From Mycolicibacterium malmesburyense (GTDB lineage Bacteria; Actinomycetota; Actinomycetes; Mycobacteriales; Mycobacteriaceae): 20,680 nt of DNA. The stretch lies in contig NZ_CVTB01000300.1 of NCBI RefSeq assembly GCF_001050015.1, positions 1 to 20,680 of the forward strand, read 5' to 3'. Under the pieces are notes generated by a model. It had not been told where the DNA came from and ran no database searches. It saw only the letters and a program-made list of their open reading frames with translations. Shown here one piece after another: positions 5,731-13,600 of this stretch. Every line of letters begins with the position of its first letter. Position 1 is the stretch's first letter. The position numbers and the translations under genes are program-made.

Positions 5731-6951
5731 ATGAGCCCGAAGAGCCTCGAACCATGGCAGCTGCGGGCCCGTTTCGCCGCCGAACTGTCGCGCATGTACG
5801 GCGCCGAGGTGCCCGCCTACACCACACTGGTCGATGTCGCCTCCGAGGTGAACCGCGACCACGCGTCGGATGCCGAGCGATTCGGGTCGCTCGAACGCGT
5901 CACCGCCGAGCGCCACGGCGCGATCCGGGTCGGCAGCGCTTCCGAACTCGTCGACGTCGCCGACCTGTTCGCGGCGTTCGGCATGTACCCGGTCGGCTTC
6001 TACGATCTGCGCGAGGCGGCCTCGCCGGTTCCGGTCGTGTCGACGGCGTTTCGCCCGATCGGTTCGGAAGAACTGGCGCGCAATCCGTTTCGGGTGTTCA
6101 CCTCGATGCTGGCCACTGCCGACACGCGCTTCTTCCCCACCGACCTGCGGGTCCGCGTCGAGCAGTTCGTGGCCCGTCGGCAGTTGTTCGACCCCGCCCT
6201 GATCGCCGAGGCCAGGCGCATCTCGGCCGCAGGCAGCGTCGGCCGCGACCGGGGCGAACGGTTCGTCGCCGATGCGGTGACCGCGTTCGCGCTGTCCCGC
6301 ACCCCGATCGACCGCGGGTGGTACGAGGAGCTGAGCCGGGTTTCCGCGGTCGCCGCCGACATCGCCGGCGTCACCACCACCCACATCAACCACCTCACGC
6401 CGCGGGTGCTCGACATCGACGAGTTGTATCGTCGGATGACGGCCCGGGGCATCACGATGATCGACGCGATCCAGGGTCCACCGCCGGTCGACGGCCCGCC
6501 GGTGCTGTTGCGGCAGACGTCTTTTCGCGCGCTCGCCGAACCGAGGCGCTTCCGCGAGCAGGATGGAACGGAGTCGGAGGGCACGCTGCGGGTGCGCTTC
6601 GGCGAGGTCGAGGCGCGCGGCGTCGCGCTCACCCCGCAGGGTCGCGAACGCTACGACGCTGCGATGGCCGCGCCGGATCCCGCTGCCGTGTGGGATCAGC
6701 ACTTCCCCGGCACCGACGAGGAGTTGGCCGCGTCGGGCCTGGCCTACTACCACGGCGGCGATCCGTCGAAACCCGTTGTCTACGAGGATTTCCTGCCCGC
6801 TTCGGCGGCGGGGATCTTTCGATCCAACCTCGACACCGACGCCCGCGCCGTCGAGGCCGGCGGTTTCGGCTACAGCATGCAATGGCTCTCAGAGCGCATC
6901 GATCGGCAGATCCACGACCCTTACGAGCTCTACGAGAAAGCAGCACAATGA
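5731..6951 (+). CDS. hglS: 2-oxoadipate dioxygenase/decarboxylase (hydroxyglutarate synthase, DUF1338)
   Basis: A 406-residue DUF1338 protein, equivalent by position to M. tuberculosis Rv3292. The family was shown in Pseudomonas putida (HglS) to be a non-haem Fe(II) enzyme of the vicinal-oxygen-chelate superfamily that turns 2-oxoadipate and O2 into D-2-hydroxyglutarate and CO2. The diagnostic residues are visible: His62 and Arg66 in 'ERHGAIRVG', corresponding to the metal histidine and substrate arginine four residues apart; His218 or His221 in 'THINHLTPR'; and a glutamate in 'FGEVEARGVALT' (Glu292/294). The ATG at 5731 is preferred; a GTG at 5722 is also possible. The stop overlaps the start of pcd (ATGA), so the two are coupled. 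Together with lat and pcd it completes most of a lysine-to-hydroxyglutarate route. The name follows family knowledge; the activity is inferred. Confidence 0.85.
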   Translation: MSPKSLEPWQLRARFAAELSRMYGAEVPAYTTLVDVASEVNRDHASDAERFGSLERVTAERHGAIRVGSASELVDVADLFAAFGMYPVGFYDLREAASPVPVVSTAFRPIGSEELARNPFRVFTSMLATADTRFFPTDLRVRVEQFVARRQLFDPALIAEARRISAAGSVGRDRGERFVADAVTAFALSRTPIDRGWYEELSRVSAVAADIAGVTTTHINHLTPRVLDIDELYRRMTARGITMIDAIQGPPPVDGPPVLLRQTSFRALAEPRRFREQDGTESEGTLRVRFGEVEARGVALTPQGRERYDAAMAAPDPAAVWDQHFPGTDEELAASGLAYYHGGDPSKPVVYEDFLPASAAGIFRSNLDTDARAVEAGGFGYSMQWLSERIDRQIHDPYELYEKAAQ

Positions 6952-8492
6952 CCACCATGGCGACACCGACACTTCCGACCGTCGAGGACCTGCGCACCCG
7001 GGCAATCGACGCCCTGCGCGCCGTCGGCTTCGACGGCGACCTCGGCGCACCCGGGGAGCACGGCCTGCAGGCCGGCACACCGATCACCGGCGAAGTGCTG
7101 TTCACGGTCCCCGAGACGACGGCCGAGGGGGCCGAACGCGAGATCGCCGAAGCAGCTCAGGCGTTCACGGCGTGGCGCATCACGCCGGCTCCGGTCCGAG
7201 GCGCCCTGGTGGGCCGGCTGGGTGAACTGCTCGTCGCGCACAAGGCCGACCTCGCCGCGCTGGTGACGTTGGAGGCGGGGAAGATCACCTCCGAGGCGCT
7301 CGGCGAGGTGCAGGAGATGGTCGACGTCTGCCGGTTCGCCGTCGGCTTGTCGCGTCAGCTCTACGGCAAGACCATCGCCTCCGAGCGCCCGGGCCACCGG
7401 CTGATGGAGAGCTGGCATCCGCTCGGCGTGGTCGGCGTGATCACCGCGTTCAACTTCCCCGTCGCGGTGTGGGCGTGGAACGCGGCGGTCGCGCTGGTGT
7501 GCGGTGACACCGTGGTGTGGAAGCCGTCGGAGCTGACCCCGTTGACCGCGCTGGCGTGCCAGGCGCTGATCGAGCGCGCGGCCCGCGACGTCGGCGCCCC
7601 GCCCGCGGTGAGCCGGTTGATCCAGGGCGGCCGCGAGATCGGCGAACGGCTCGTCGACGACCCGCGCATCGCGCTGCTCAGCGCCACGGGCTCGGTGCGG
7701 ATGGGCGGGCAGGTCGGACCCCGGGTGGCTCAGCGGTTCGGCAAGGTGCTGCTCGAGCTCGGCGGCAACAACGCCGCGATCGTGACGCCGTCGGCGGATC
7801 TCGAACTGGCGGTGCGCGCCATTGTGTTCTCCGCCGCGGGTACGGCGGGTCAGCGCTGTACGACGCTGCGCAGGTTGATCGTGCACTCCTCCGTCGCCGA
7901 CGATGTGGTGCAACGGATCGCCGCTGCCTACCGACAGTTGCCCGTCGGCGACCCCTGGGTCGACGGCACGCTCGTCGGCCCGCTGATCCATGAGACCGCC
8001 TACCGAGACATGGTGCGCGCGTTGGAGATCGCCCGCGCCGACGGTGGTGAGGTGATCGGCGGGGAGCGTCATGACGTCGGCGACGAGAGCGCCTACTACG
8101 TCGCACCGGCGATGGTGCGCATGCCCGCCCAGACCGAGATCGTCCACGCCGAGACGTTCGCGCCGATCCTCTACGTGATGACGTACCAGACACTCGACGA
8201 GGCGATCGAGATGAACAACGCCGTCCCGCAGGGTCTTTCGTCATCGATCTTCACGCTCGACATGCGCGAGGCCGAGCGGTTCCTGGGAGCCGACGGCTCC
8301 GACTGCGGAATCGCCAACGTCAACATCGGCACCTCGGGCGCCGAGATCGGCGGCGCGTTCGGCGGCGAGAAGCACACCGGCGGCGGGCGCGAGTCGGGTT
8401 CGGACTCGTGGAAGGCCTACATGCGCCGGGCCACCAACACGATCAACTACTCGACCGAACTGCCGCTGGCGCAGGGCGTGCATTTCGGCTAG
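6948..8492 (+). CDS. pcd: Piperideine-6-carboxylate / aminoadipate-semialdehyde dehydrogenase
   Basis: A 514-residue NAD(P)-dependent aldehyde dehydrogenase, equivalent by position to M. tuberculosis Rv3293 (pcd). It should oxidise the product of Lat, aminoadipate semialdehyde, to L-2-aminoadipate. The sequence shows 'TAFNFPVAVW' with Asn169, 'WKPSELTP' with Lys192 for the cofactor, 'LLELGGNN' with the general base Glu270, and the nucleophile Cys304 in 'GTAGQRCTTL'. The shape 'HPLGVVGVITAFNFPVAVW' and the ending 'GRESGSDSWKAYMRR-TNTIN' are typical of the antiquitin (ALDH7) branch, which acts on this substrate. The start at 6948 overlaps the hglS stop; the ATG at 6957 is a weaker alternative. 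The stop TAG shares its bases CTAG with the stop of the convergent SRPBCC gene. Confidence 0.93.
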   Translation: MTTMATPTLPTVEDLRTRAIDALRAVGFDGDLGAPGEHGLQAGTPITGEVLFTVPETTAEGAEREIAEAAQAFTAWRITPAPVRGALVGRLGELLVAHKADLAALVTLEAGKITSEALGEVQEMVDVCRFAVGLSRQLYGKTIASERPGHRLMESWHPLGVVGVITAFNFPVAVWAWNAAVALVCGDTVVWKPSELTPLTALACQALIERAARDVGAPPAVSRLIQGGREIGERLVDDPRIALLSATGSVRMGGQVGPRVAQRFGKVLLELGGNNAAIVTPSADLELAVRAIVFSAAGTAGQRCTTLRRLIVHSSVADDVVQRIAAAYRQLPVGDPWVDGTLVGPLIHETAYRDMVRALEIARADGGEVIGGERHDVGDESAYYVAPAMVRMPAQTEIVHAETFAPILYVMTYQTLDEAIEMNNAVPQGLSSSIFTLDMREAERFLGADGSDCGIANVNIGTSGAEIGGAFGGEKHTGGGRESGSDSWKAYMRRATNTINYSTELPLAQGVHFG

Positions 8493-8926
8493 GACGTCTC
8501 CAGCGCCCTGGCGCAGCCGTCCAGGACGGCGCGAAAGTTCCACCGGAGCAGTCGCGAACTCACCGGTTCGAAGGCCTTACCGCCCGACCAGAGCGGATGG
8601 GTGTACCTGGTCACCCAGTCGACGCGGGTACCGGCGCCGTCGGGGATGAACGTCAGCGTGCCACCCTCGTGCACGAAGCCCGGAACCGAGCGCAGGATCA
8701 GGTAGGAGTAGCTGCGCGGCGGGTCGAACGCCGTGTACTCCTCCTCGAACCACATGCCGGTGCCGGTCACGACACGCTTCGCGCCAATCCCCAACTCCGG
8801 CGAATCCTTCGCCAAGCGGGCACTCAGGACAAGTGGCGCCGCCGTGAGGCCCTGCGGGTCGGCGAGCCAGTCGAAGACGCGCTCGGGCGGCGCCGCGATG
8901 GTGCGGTCGACGCGCAATTCGGTCAT
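8489..8926 (-). CDS. SRPBCC (START-like) family protein
   Basis: A 145-residue protein with the helix-grip opening of the SRPBCC fold: 'LRVDRTIAAPPERVFDWLAD' at the N-terminus, a central beta sheet ('GTGMWFEEEYTAFDPPRSYS', 'GGTLTFIPDGAGTRVDWVTR') and a long C-terminal helix ('SSRLLRWNFRAVLDGCARAL'). Such proteins bind hydrophobic ligands or act as polyketide cyclases or dehydratases; the ligand cannot be told here. The length is normal for the family. It lies 20 bases downstream of the SDR gene on the same strand and could be co-transcribed, but TAGACT six bases before its ATG suggests an internal leaderless promoter as well. Its stop codon overlaps the stop of pcd on the other strand within a CTAG palindrome. 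Confidence 0.82.
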   Translation of the reverse strand: MTELRVDRTIAAPPERVFDWLADPQGLTAAPLVLSARLAKDSPELGIGAKRVVTGTGMWFEEEYTAFDPPRSYSYLILRSVPGFVHEGGTLTFIPDGAGTRVDWVTRYTHPLWSGGKAFEPVSSRLLRWNFRAVLDGCARALETS

Positions 8927-8932
8927 CGCGTC

Positions 8933-8938
8933 AGTCTA
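8933..8938 (-). promoter_or_regulatory. Candidate -10 of a leaderless promoter for the SRPBCC gene
   Basis: TAGACT on the minus strand, six bases before the ATG at 8926, inside the 20-base gap after the SDR gene. No ribosome binding site is present. Confidence 0.4.
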
Positions 8939-8946
8939 GGTCTCCG

Positions 8947-9786
8947 CTACAGGATGGGCCTGCCGCCGGTCACCGCGATCCGCGCGCCCGTCACGTAGCT
9001 CGACTCGTCGGACGCCAGCATCACGTAGACCGGCGCCAGCTCGACCGGTTGCCCGGCGCGGCCCAGCGGGGTGTTCTCGCCGAACTGTTTGACCTTCTCC
9101 GGCGGCATCGTCGAGGGGATCAGCGGGGTCCAGATCGGCCCCGGCGCTACGCTGTTGGCGCGAATCCCCTTCTCGCCCAACATCTCCGCCAGACTGGCCG
9201 AGAAGTTGGCGATCGCCGCCTTGGTGGCCGCGTACGGCGCCAGCTTCGGATTCGGCATGTCGGAGTTCACCGACGAACTGCCGATGATCGAGGCGCCGGC
9301 CCCCATGTGCGGCAGCGCGGCCTTCACGAGGTAGAAGTACGCCCCGATGTTGAGCCGGAACGTGTAATCCCACTCCTCGTCGCTGATCTCGTCGAGGGTG
9401 TCGTGGGTCATCTGATAGGCGGCATTGTTGACGAGCACATCGATGCCGCCGAACTCCCCGACGGCGCGGTCGACGACAGCGCGGCAGTGCGCAGGGTCCG
9501 ACAGATCGCCCGGTACCAGCACGCATTTGCGCCCGGCGCCCTCGACGTACTTCTGCACCTCCTTGGCGTCGCCGTCCTCGTTCAGGTACGCGATCAGCAC
9601 GTCGGCGCCCTCGCGGGCGTAGGCGATCGCGACCGCGCGACCGATTCCGCTGTCGCCGCCGGTGATGATCGCGCGCTTGCCGGTCAACCGGCCCGATCCG
9701 CGATAGCTCGTCTCACCGCAGTCGGGGGTCGGGGTCATCTCGCTCTGCACGCCGGGTGGCGCCTGCTGCTGTTCTGGGAAACTCAT
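8947..9786 (-). CDS. Short-chain dehydrogenase/reductase of the YghA/YhdF type
   Basis: A 279-residue classical SDR. An N-terminal extension of about 35 residues ending 'SYRGSGRLTGKRAIITGGDS' is characteristic of the YghA/YhdF/GSP39 branch, in which the Bacillus members are general-stress proteins. NAD(P) is bound by 'TGGDSGIG' (residues 42-49). 'NNAAYQM' follows at about 120. The catalytic set is the serine of 'GSSSVNS' near 170, with Tyr185 and Lys189 in 'YAATK'. 'SVAPGPIWTPLIPS' is the usual segment after the active site. The substrate is unknown. AGAGG seven bases before the ATG at 9786 is a fair ribosome binding site. It diverges from the TetR gene across 103 bases and lies upstream of the SRPBCC gene, which it may carry in the same transcript. 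Confidence 0.88.
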   Translation of the reverse strand: MSFPEQQQAPPGVQSEMTPTPDCGETSYRGSGRLTGKRAIITGGDSGIGRAVAIAYAREGADVLIAYLNEDGDAKEVQKYVEGAGRKCVLVPGDLSDPAHCRAVVDRAVGEFGGIDVLVNNAAYQMTHDTLDEISDEEWDYTFRLNIGAYFYLVKAALPHMGAGASIIGSSSVNSDMPNPKLAPYAATKAAIANFSASLAEMLGEKGIRANSVAPGPIWTPLIPSTMPPEKVKQFGENTPLGRAGQPVELAPVYVMLASDESSYVTGARIAVTGGRPIL

Positions 9787-9877
9787 CGATCGCCTCTCAT
9801 CGGTGTCCGTCCTTGCGCGGGATTACCCCGGAGCGGTCCGTTTACTCCGCACGAACCGTTGTTGGACATGTGTTCAC

Positions 9878-9883
9878 TACGAT
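9878..9883 (+). promoter_or_regulatory. Candidate -10 of a leaderless promoter for the TetR gene
   Basis: TACGAT at 9878-9883, six bases before the ATG at 9890, without a ribosome binding site. The same hexamer precedes the Mrr-like gene. Confidence 0.45.
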
Positions 9884-9889
9884 GGCGGC

Positions 9890-10540
9890 ATGGCCGAGTC
9901 CCGACGGCGGCTGTCCCCCGCCGACCGACGCAGCGAACTGCTGACGCTCGGCGCCGAGGTGTTCGGTCAGCGCCCCTACGACGAGGTCCGCATCGACGAG
10001 ATCGCCGAGCGGGCCGGGGTGTCGCGGGCGTTGATGTATCACTACTTCCCCGACAAGCGGGCGTTCTTCGCCGCGGTGATCCGCGCCGAGGGCGAGCGGC
10101 TGTTCGAGGCGACCAACACGCCGCCGCGGCCCGGGCAGAGCCTCTTCGACCAGGTGCGTGAGGGTGTCCTGGCGTATCTGCGCTACGACGACGAACATCC
10201 GCACGGCGCGTGGGCCGCCTACGTTGGGACGGGTCGATCCGATCCGGTGCTGCGCGGCATCGAGGACACCGACAACGACCGGCAGGCCAACCGGATCCTC
10301 GGCCGCATCCACGCCGCGCTCGGCGACGACCTGGACTCCAAGGTGGAACGCGACCTGCGCATCACCGTCTACGGCTGGCTGGCGTTCACTCTTGAGATGT
10401 GCAGGCAACGGCTGATGGACCCGTCCATCGACGCCGGGCAGGTCGCGGACGCCTGCGCCCACGCCCTGCTCGATGCCGTCGGCCGGGTTCCCGGCATCCC
10501 TTCCTCCCTGCGGGAAGCGGTCTCGCCGAAACGCCGCTGA
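9890..10540 (+). CDS. TetR family transcriptional regulator
   Basis: A 216-residue regulator. The N-terminal helix-turn-helix is clear at about residues 27-60 ('DEVRIDEIAERAGVSRALMY' followed by 'HYFPDKRAFFAAVI'). The rest is an all-helical ligand-binding and dimerisation domain ('GAWAAYVGTGRSDPVLRGIE', 'VYGWLAFTLEMCRQ'). TetR proteins are usually repressors released by a small hydrophobic ligand. By position, immediately before lhr, it corresponds to M. tuberculosis Rv3295. The divergent SDR gene is its most likely target, through the 103-base gap; I could not find a convincing palindromic operator there. The ATG at 9890 is chosen over the longer frame from 9803 because TACGAT sits six bases upstream and the domain starts there. 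lhr follows in the same direction after 94 bases but has its own promoter. Confidence 0.87.
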   Translation: MAESRRRLSPADRRSELLTLGAEVFGQRPYDEVRIDEIAERAGVSRALMYHYFPDKRAFFAAVIRAEGERLFEATNTPPRPGQSLFDQVREGVLAYLRYDDEHPHGAWAAYVGTGRSDPVLRGIEDTDNDRQANRILGRIHAALGDDLDSKVERDLRITVYGWLAFTLEMCRQRLMDPSIDAGQVADACAHALLDAVGRVPGIPSSLREAVSPKRR

Positions 10541-10548
10541 CCTGTGAT

Positions 10549-10591
10549 TTCGGTGCGCTTCCAGTCGCTTCGCGATAGGTAGTGCACCGAA
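10549..10591 (+). repeat. 8-bp inverted repeat between tetR and lhr
   Basis: TTCGGTGC (10549-10556) and GCACCGAA (10584-10591), perfect arms with a 27-base loop. It begins eight bases after the tetR stop. It might be a weak terminator hairpin or an operator upstream of lhr; there is no U-run. Confidence 0.3.
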
Positions 10592-10603
10592 GCCGCGGCG
10601 GAG

Positions 10604-10626
10604 TTGTCGGTGGTGGGGTGCACCAT
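10604..10626 (+). promoter_or_regulatory. PafBC-type (RecA-independent) DNA-damage promoter of lhr
   Basis: TTGTCGGTG (10604-10612) matches the TTGTCRGTG element of mycobacterial RecA-independent damage promoters. After exactly eight bases comes CACCAT (10621-10626), a TAnnnT-like -10 with one deviation at the first base. The start of transcription should fall about eight bases later, on the ATG at 10635. Confidence 0.7.
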
Positions 10627-10634
10627 GGATGACG

Positions 10635-13600
10635 ATGAGCAAATCCTCCCTCGCCCGGTTCAGCGATCTGACCCGGGAGTGGTTCACCGGCACGTTCGCC
10701 GAACCGACGCCTGCCCAGGCCCAGGCCTGGACGGCGATCGCCGATGGGGACGACACGCTCGTCATCGCGCCAACCGGTTCGGGTAAGACGCTCGCGGCGT
10801 TCCTGTGGGCAATCGACCGGTTGACGTCCACGCCCGCCGAACCACGTGCGGGCACCAAGGTGCTCTACGTCTCGCCGCTCAAAGCGCTGGCCGTCGACGT
10901 GGAACGCAACCTGCGCACCCCGCTGACCGGCATCGCCCGCGTGGCCCAGCGGCGCGGGGTCGCCCCACCCGAGATCAGCGTCGGGGTCCGTTCGGGCGAC
11001 ACCCCGCCCGCACAACGCCGCGAGATGATCGCCCGGCCCCCCGACATCCTGATCACCACGCCCGAGTCGCTGTTCCTGATGCTGACCTCGGCGGCCCGCG
11101 ACACCTTGGCCAACGTCGAGACGGTCATCGTCGACGAGGTGCACGCCGTCGCGGCCACCAAGCGCGGCGCCCACCTCGCCCTCTCGCTCGAACGGTTGGA
11201 CCAACTGCTCGACACCCCCGCCCAGCGCATCGGGCTGTCGGCGACCGTGCGCCCGCCCGAAGAGGTGGCCCGGTTCCTGTCGGGGCAGGCGCGCACGACG
11301 ATCGTGGCGCCGCCGGCCGCCAAGACGTTCGACCTGTCGGTCCAGGTCCCGGTGCCCGATATGGCCAACCTGGAGAACAACACCATCTGGCCCGACGTCG
11401 AGGAACGCATCGTCGACCTGATCGAGTCGCACAACTCGTCGATCGTGTTCGCCAACTCGCGCCGCCTCGCCGAGCGACTCACATCGCGGCTCAACGAGAT
11501 TCACGCCGAGCGCACCGGCCAGGAGTTGGAGACGGGACCCAACACCGGTGTGGCCGGCGGATCGCCCGCCCACATCATGGGCAGCGGGCAGGCGTCGGGT
11601 GCACCCACCCTGCTCGCCCGGGCGCACCACGGATCGGTCAGCAAGGAACAGCGCGCGATCGTCGAGGACGACCTCAAGAGCGGGCGACTCAAGGCCGTGG
11701 TCGCGACCTCCAGCCTGGAGCTCGGAATCGACATGGGCGCAGTCGATCTCGTCATCCAGGTCGAGGCGCCGCCGTCGGTGGCCAGCGGGCTGCAGCGCAT
11801 CGGACGCGCGGGCCACCAGGTCGGCGAGATCTCGCAGGGGGTGCTGTTCCCCAAGCACCGCACCGACCTGATCGGCTGCGCGGTGACGGTGAAGCGAATG
11901 CTCTCGGGCGAGATCGAGACCATGCAGGTGCCGACCAATCCGCTCGACGTGCTGGCCCAGCACACCGTGGCGGCGTGCGCGCTCGAACCCCTCGACGCCG
12001 ACCGCTGGTTCGACGCGGTGCGGCGCAGCGCCCCGTTCGCCACGCTGCCGCGCAGCGCGTTCGAGGCGACGCTGGACCTGCTGTCCGGCAAGTACCCGTC
12101 GACCGAGTTCGCCGAACTGCGGCCCCGTCTCGTCTACGACCGCGACACCGGCACCCTGACCGCCCGGCCGGGCGCACAGCGTTTGGCGGTGACCAGCGGC
12201 GGCGCGATCCCCGACCGCGGCCTGTTCACCGTCTACCTGGCCACCGACTCCGAAAAGCCCTCGCGCGTCGGTGAACTCGACGAGGAGATGGTTTACGAGT
12301 CTCGCCCCGGCGACGTCATCTCGCTGGGCGCCACCAGCTGGCGGATCACCGAGATCACCCACGACCGCGTCCTCGTGATCCCGGCGCCCGGCCAGCCGGC
12401 GCGGCTCCCGTTCTGGCGCGGCGACGGCGTCGGCCGACCGGCCGAGCTCGGCGCCGCGGTCGGGTCGTACACCGGCGAGTTGGCCCGCCTTGGCAAGGAT
12501 GAGTTCGTCCAGCGTTGCCAGTCAATGGGTTTCGACGACTTCGCCACCGACAACCTGTGGCAGTTGATCGACGACCAGCGACAGGCCACCGGCGTGGTGC
12601 CGTCGGACACCACGTTCGTCGTCGAACGGTTCCGCGACGAACTCGGCGACTGGCGCGTCATCCTGCACTCGCCCTACGGCCTGCGGGTGCACGGCCCGCT
12701 CGCGCTGGCGGTGTCGCGACGGCTGCGTGAGCGGTACGGCATCGAGGAGAAGCCCACCGCGTCCGACGACGGCATCATCGTGCGATTGCCCGACACCGAA
12801 GACGCGCCGCCTGGAGCCGACCTGTTCGTGTTCGACGCCGACGAGATCGAGCCGATCGTCACCGCCGAGGTGGGCGGTTCAGCGCTGTTCGCGTCCCGGT
12901 TCCGCGAATGCGCCGCCCGCGCACTGCTTCTGCCGCGCCGCCACCCGGGCAAGCGCTCCCCGCTGTGGCATCAGCGGCAACGCGCAGCGCAGCTCCTCGA
13001 CGTGGCCCGCAAGTATCCCGACTTCCCGATCGTGCTGGAGGCCGTTCGGGAGTGCCTGCAGGACGTCTACGACGTGCCCGCGCTGACGGAGCTCATGCAC
13101 CGGGTCGCGCAGCGGCGGTTGCGCATCGTGGAAGTGGAGACCACGACGCCGTCACCGTTCGCCGCGTCGCTGCTGTTCGGCTACGTCGGCGCGTTCATGT
13201 ACGAGGGCGACAGCCCGCTCGCCGAACGCCGCGCCGCCGCACTGTCGTTGGACAGCGTCCTGCTCGCTGAGCTGCTGGGCCGGGTGGAGCTGCGCGAACT
13301 GCTCGACCCGCAGGTCATCACGAGCACGACGCGCCAACTCCAGCACCTCAGCGACGACCGCCGGTCCCGCGACGCCGAAGGCGTTGCCGACCTGCTGCGG
13401 CTGCTGGGTCCGCTCACCGCGGCCGAAATCGCCGATCGCGCCACGACGTCCGACATCGGCGGCTGGCTCGAGGGCCTGCGGGTGGCCAAGCGGGCGTTGA
13501 CGGTGTCCTTCGCCGACCAGACCTGGTGGGTGGCCATCGAGGACATCGGCCTGCTGCGCGACGGCGTCGGCGTGGCGGTACCGGTCGGGGTGCCGACGGC

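Noticed and set aside
5701..6882. Extension of lrpA by about 390 codons upstream.
   Set aside because: The extension is antisense to hglS, while the Lrp/AsnC domain begins right after ATG 5700 and a -10 element lies there.
9787..9840. A GGGGTAAT element upstream of the YghA/YhdF-type SDR gene as a sixth SigF-type promoter.
   Set aside because: The -10-like part is good, but no GTTT occurs 15-17 bases upstream; the bases there read GGAG or AGTA. A stress role for this SDR family is plausible but the promoter is not supported.
9841..9889. A palindromic TetR operator in the gap between the SDR and tetR.
   Set aside because: GAAC and GTTC arms 15 bases apart and an ACATGT core are present, but the flanks do not match well enough to call an operator.
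10386..12362. A 658-codon open frame on the minus strand across the 3' end of tetR and the 5' part of lhr.
   Set aside because: It is antisense to well-supported genes, has no family motifs, and its composition (Arg, Gly, Asp, His rich) is typical of the antisense frame of GC-rich codons.
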